From Candidatus Solincola jinzensis (GTDB lineage: Bacteria > Actinomycetota > Geothermincolia > Geothermincolales > RBG-13-55-18): a DNA stretch of 7,481 nucleotides. Of the stretch, positions 5,931-7,481 are shown piece after piece (the first letter of the stretch is position 1; each line of letters opens with the position of its first letter). Where the stretch lies: contig JACVJG010000121.1 in NCBI GenBank assembly GCA_015711875.1, forward strand, positions 1 through 7,481, written 5' to 3'. The notes under the pieces are model-generated. The model did no database searches and was not told where the DNA came from. It worked only from the letters and a program-made list of their open reading frames with translations. Made by a program: the position numbers and the translations under genes.

Positions 5931-6320
5931 GCACAGTCTGCCGTCTTTGGGGACGCTTCCTTTTATCTGTCTTATGCGGGTGCGCAAATCAGACGCGAGG
6001 GGCGAGGATAGATAATATCCCAGGGGTTGGTTTTTCAGAAAGAGGTTCATAGCGCTGTTTATGCCGCAAGAGATGAAGAGGCAGTTTTTACCAGGACGGA
6101 AAAGATAGATAAAGCATGGACACGAGACGTGATGTCGATCGCAGGGCAGATGCGCCCTGAAACCGGTCAGACGCCGGAACCGGCATGTCTTCCCAACCTG
6201 CTGGCCTCCCTCGACAAGGTTCATGAGCGCGGCGGGCATCGTTTATAATTACGACTTGTCGGCGAGTCTCGCGATCGAGCCTTAAGCATGGTCTTGAAGG
6301 TTTCATGAAGGGGGAGAGGT
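5931..6320. other. Rest of the divergent intergenic region before the Fe-S protein gene
   Basis: 390 bases with no convincing gene. A 73-codon plus-strand frame from TTG 6027 to 6248 has no spaced ribosome binding site and no recognisable motif. A perfect 6-bp hairpin, CAGGGC (6142-6147) with GCCCTG (6154-6159), is present without a T-run. The region contains the likely promoter of the downstream gene near 6244. I looked for a cobalamin riboswitch, given the product downstream, and did not find the conserved B12 box. Confidence 0.45.
6220..6249 (+). promoter_or_regulatory. Possible promoter of the QueG-like gene
   Basis: A perfect TATAAT lies at 6244-6249. The best -35 candidate is TTCATG (6220-6225) with an 18-base spacer, only a 3/6 match to TTGACA. 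Transcription would start near 6256, giving a 5' UTR of about 65 bases before the TTG start. The -10 box is strong and the -35 weak, so the promoter may need an activator or may be a chance match. Confidence 0.4.
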
Positions 6321-7481
6321 TTGCCGTCTCTCGAGGAGGATGTCAAGCAGTTCGCGCTTAGCCGCGGCGTGCAGGTGGTGGGCATCGCGGGCCCGGAGCG
6401 GCTGCATGGCCCTCCCTCCCTTGACCTTTCCTACACCATGCCGGGGGCGAGGTCGGTGATTTCCATGGCCCTGCCCATGGACGTGGAGGCGATCTATAAT
6501 TTCCTGTCCAAGCACTCGCCGGCTCCTCATAATCTGGACCAGTTTCTCAATTACCAGCGTTTGCAGCGCATCGGCAAGGAGGTGGCGGATTTCCTGGTGG
6601 CCAGAGGCTACCGCGCCACCGGGGTTCCCCTGAGCGCCGATTACCGCCGGGCGGTGTATGTCTTCCGGCCGCGACCGGCGTTCTCCCTGCGCCTGGCGGC
6701 GATCGCCGCCGGCATCGCGGCGCAGGGTTGGAGCGGCAACGTGAAGACGAGGGAATACGGCGCCGCCGTTTACCTGGGGGCCGTGCTCACGGACGCGGCA
6801 CTGGAGAGCGATCCCACGCTGCCGCCGGATTATTTCGCGCGGGGAGTCTGCCGGGAATGCAAGCGATGCGCCAGGGCATGCCCCAGCCGCATGTTCGAGG
6901 CGGGGGCAGAGGAATACATCCTTCTCAATGGGCACCTGCACCCGAGAGGCAGGCGCAGTAACATCGACCTCTGCCACATCTCCTGTTTCGGGCTGCATTC
7001 CCTTTCCGCGGACAGGCGTTTCAGCAACTGGGGGCTGCACTGGATAGAGCGCTGGATAGACGGTCAACCGGAACCGGACAGGAAACTGCGTATCGTCCTG
7101 GACATGTTCAGGCGCGGGCTTACGGTGGGGGACGGGTGGCCTCGTTTCGATGTCTTGCGGGTGCTTTGCAGCAGGTTGTGGCCGGAGGAGACCCTGGAAG
7201 GCATGCCGGAGCCCCGCGACCTTCCCGAGGACGAGGGCGAGCGCTACCGCATCCTTGCGGAATTCATCCACCGTATGGGTATCAGGGGGATCGAGGATTA
7301 TCCCATCCCCATGGTATGCGGTCAGTGCGCCCTTGTCTGCGGTCCGACCCCGGAAGAAACGACAAAGCGTTACCGCATGCTGATGGATTCCGGCATCGTG
7401 GTGCCCGGGCCGGGAGGAAGGATGACGCGCGTGGATACCTTTGAGGAGGCGGCCGAGCTGCGCCGCCGCTATCCCCTGCGG
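6321..7481 (+). CDS. QueG-like double [4Fe-4S] oxidoreductase, cut by window edge
   Basis: A frame I translated by hand runs open for 387 codons to the window edge. Residues 177-188 read CRECKRCARACP, a ferredoxin-type CxxCxxCxxxCP cluster site. A second cluster site is suggested by Cys218 and Cys222 in DLCHISCFGLH together with VCGQCALVCGP (Cys333, 336, 340). This order and spacing match epoxyqueuosine reductase QueG and related reductive-dehalogenase-like proteins, in which the N-terminal region binds a corrinoid. It departs from QueG in having CGP where QueG has CPW, and in long insertions between the cluster motifs, so it is probably a paralogue, not the tRNA-queuosine enzyme. The frame opens after a TGA at 6306-6308; no ATG follows early, so I chose TTG 6321, preceded by GGGGGAG 4 bases upstream. 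Its substrate is unknown. Confidence 0.8.
   Translation, partial: MPSLEEDVKQFALSRGVQVVGIAGPERLHGPPSLDLSYTMPGARSVISMALPMDVEAIYNFLSKHSPAPHNLDQFLNYQRLQRIGKEVADFLVARGYRATGVPLSADYRRAVYVFRPRPAFSLRLAAIAAGIAAQGWSGNVKTREYGAAVYLGAVLTDAALESDPTLPPDYFARGVCRECKRCARACPSRMFEAGAEEYILLNGHLHPRGRRSNIDLCHISCFGLHSLSADRRFSNWGLHWIERWIDGQPEPDRKLRIVLDMFRRGLTVGDGWPRFDVLRVLCSRLWPEETLEGMPEPRDLPEDEGERYRILAEFIHRMGIRGIEDYPIPMVCGQCALVCGPTPEETTKRYRMLMDSGIVVPGPGGRMTRVDTFEEAAELRRRYPLR

Noticed and set aside
6142..6200. A cobalamin riboswitch upstream of the corrinoid-type protein gene.
   Set aside because: Stem-loops are present, but the conserved B12-box sequence and core were not found.
6027..6248. A 73-codon plus-strand frame that could be a small gene.
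   Set aside because: It starts with TTG directly after a G-run with no spacing, has no recognisable motif, and its end overlaps the TATAAT box of the next gene.
6303..7271. A 322-codon minus-strand open frame.
   Set aside because: It is a shadow of the plus-strand QueG-like gene, whose cysteine motifs identify the coding strand. The antisense translation is rich in His, Arg and Pro without motifs.

Overview
The window is GC-rich bacterial chromosome with strong AGGAGG-type ribosome binding sites and dense GC-ending codons. Fatty-acid activation and thiolysis genes, a corrinoid-type Fe-S oxidoreductase, an orphan pseudopilin and a nearly leaderless trp leader peptide together suggest an uncultivated, probably anaerobic or facultative lineage. 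An Actinomycetota-like or deltaproteobacterial-like lineage would fit, but no marker gene is present, so this assignment is weak.

Layout. Positions 1-605 (minus) hold the N-terminal third of trpE, cut by the window edge. Upstream of it, 606-916 (minus) is a complete tryptophan attenuation region: a near-consensus promoter, a 15-residue leader peptide with three consecutive Trp codons, mutually exclusive RNA pairings, and a strong intrinsic terminator. From about 949 to 1708 there is no convincing gene. A small type IV pilin-like protein (plus strand) follows at 1709-2044. It converges on a thiolase (minus, 2082-3320). A gap of 460 bases without a gene separates the thiolase from an AMP-forming acyl-CoA ligase (minus, 3781-5646). 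The 674-base divergent gap that follows carries a palindrome next to the ligase start and a duplicated hairpin-bearing repeat. The last gene (plus, 6321 to the edge) is a QueG-like double-cluster Fe-S protein, also cut by the window.

Functionally, the ligase and thiolase are natural partners: activation of a carboxylic acid to its CoA ester, and thiolytic cleavage of a 3-ketoacyl-CoA. They lie on the same strand but are not tightly coupled. The trp region is the most informative part. The ribosome translating the leader peptide would sense charged tRNA-Trp, and its position would decide between terminator and antiterminator before RNA polymerase reaches trpE. Besides the classical pairings, the leader contains an additional interlocking pair of segments, which looks like an extended switch cascade.
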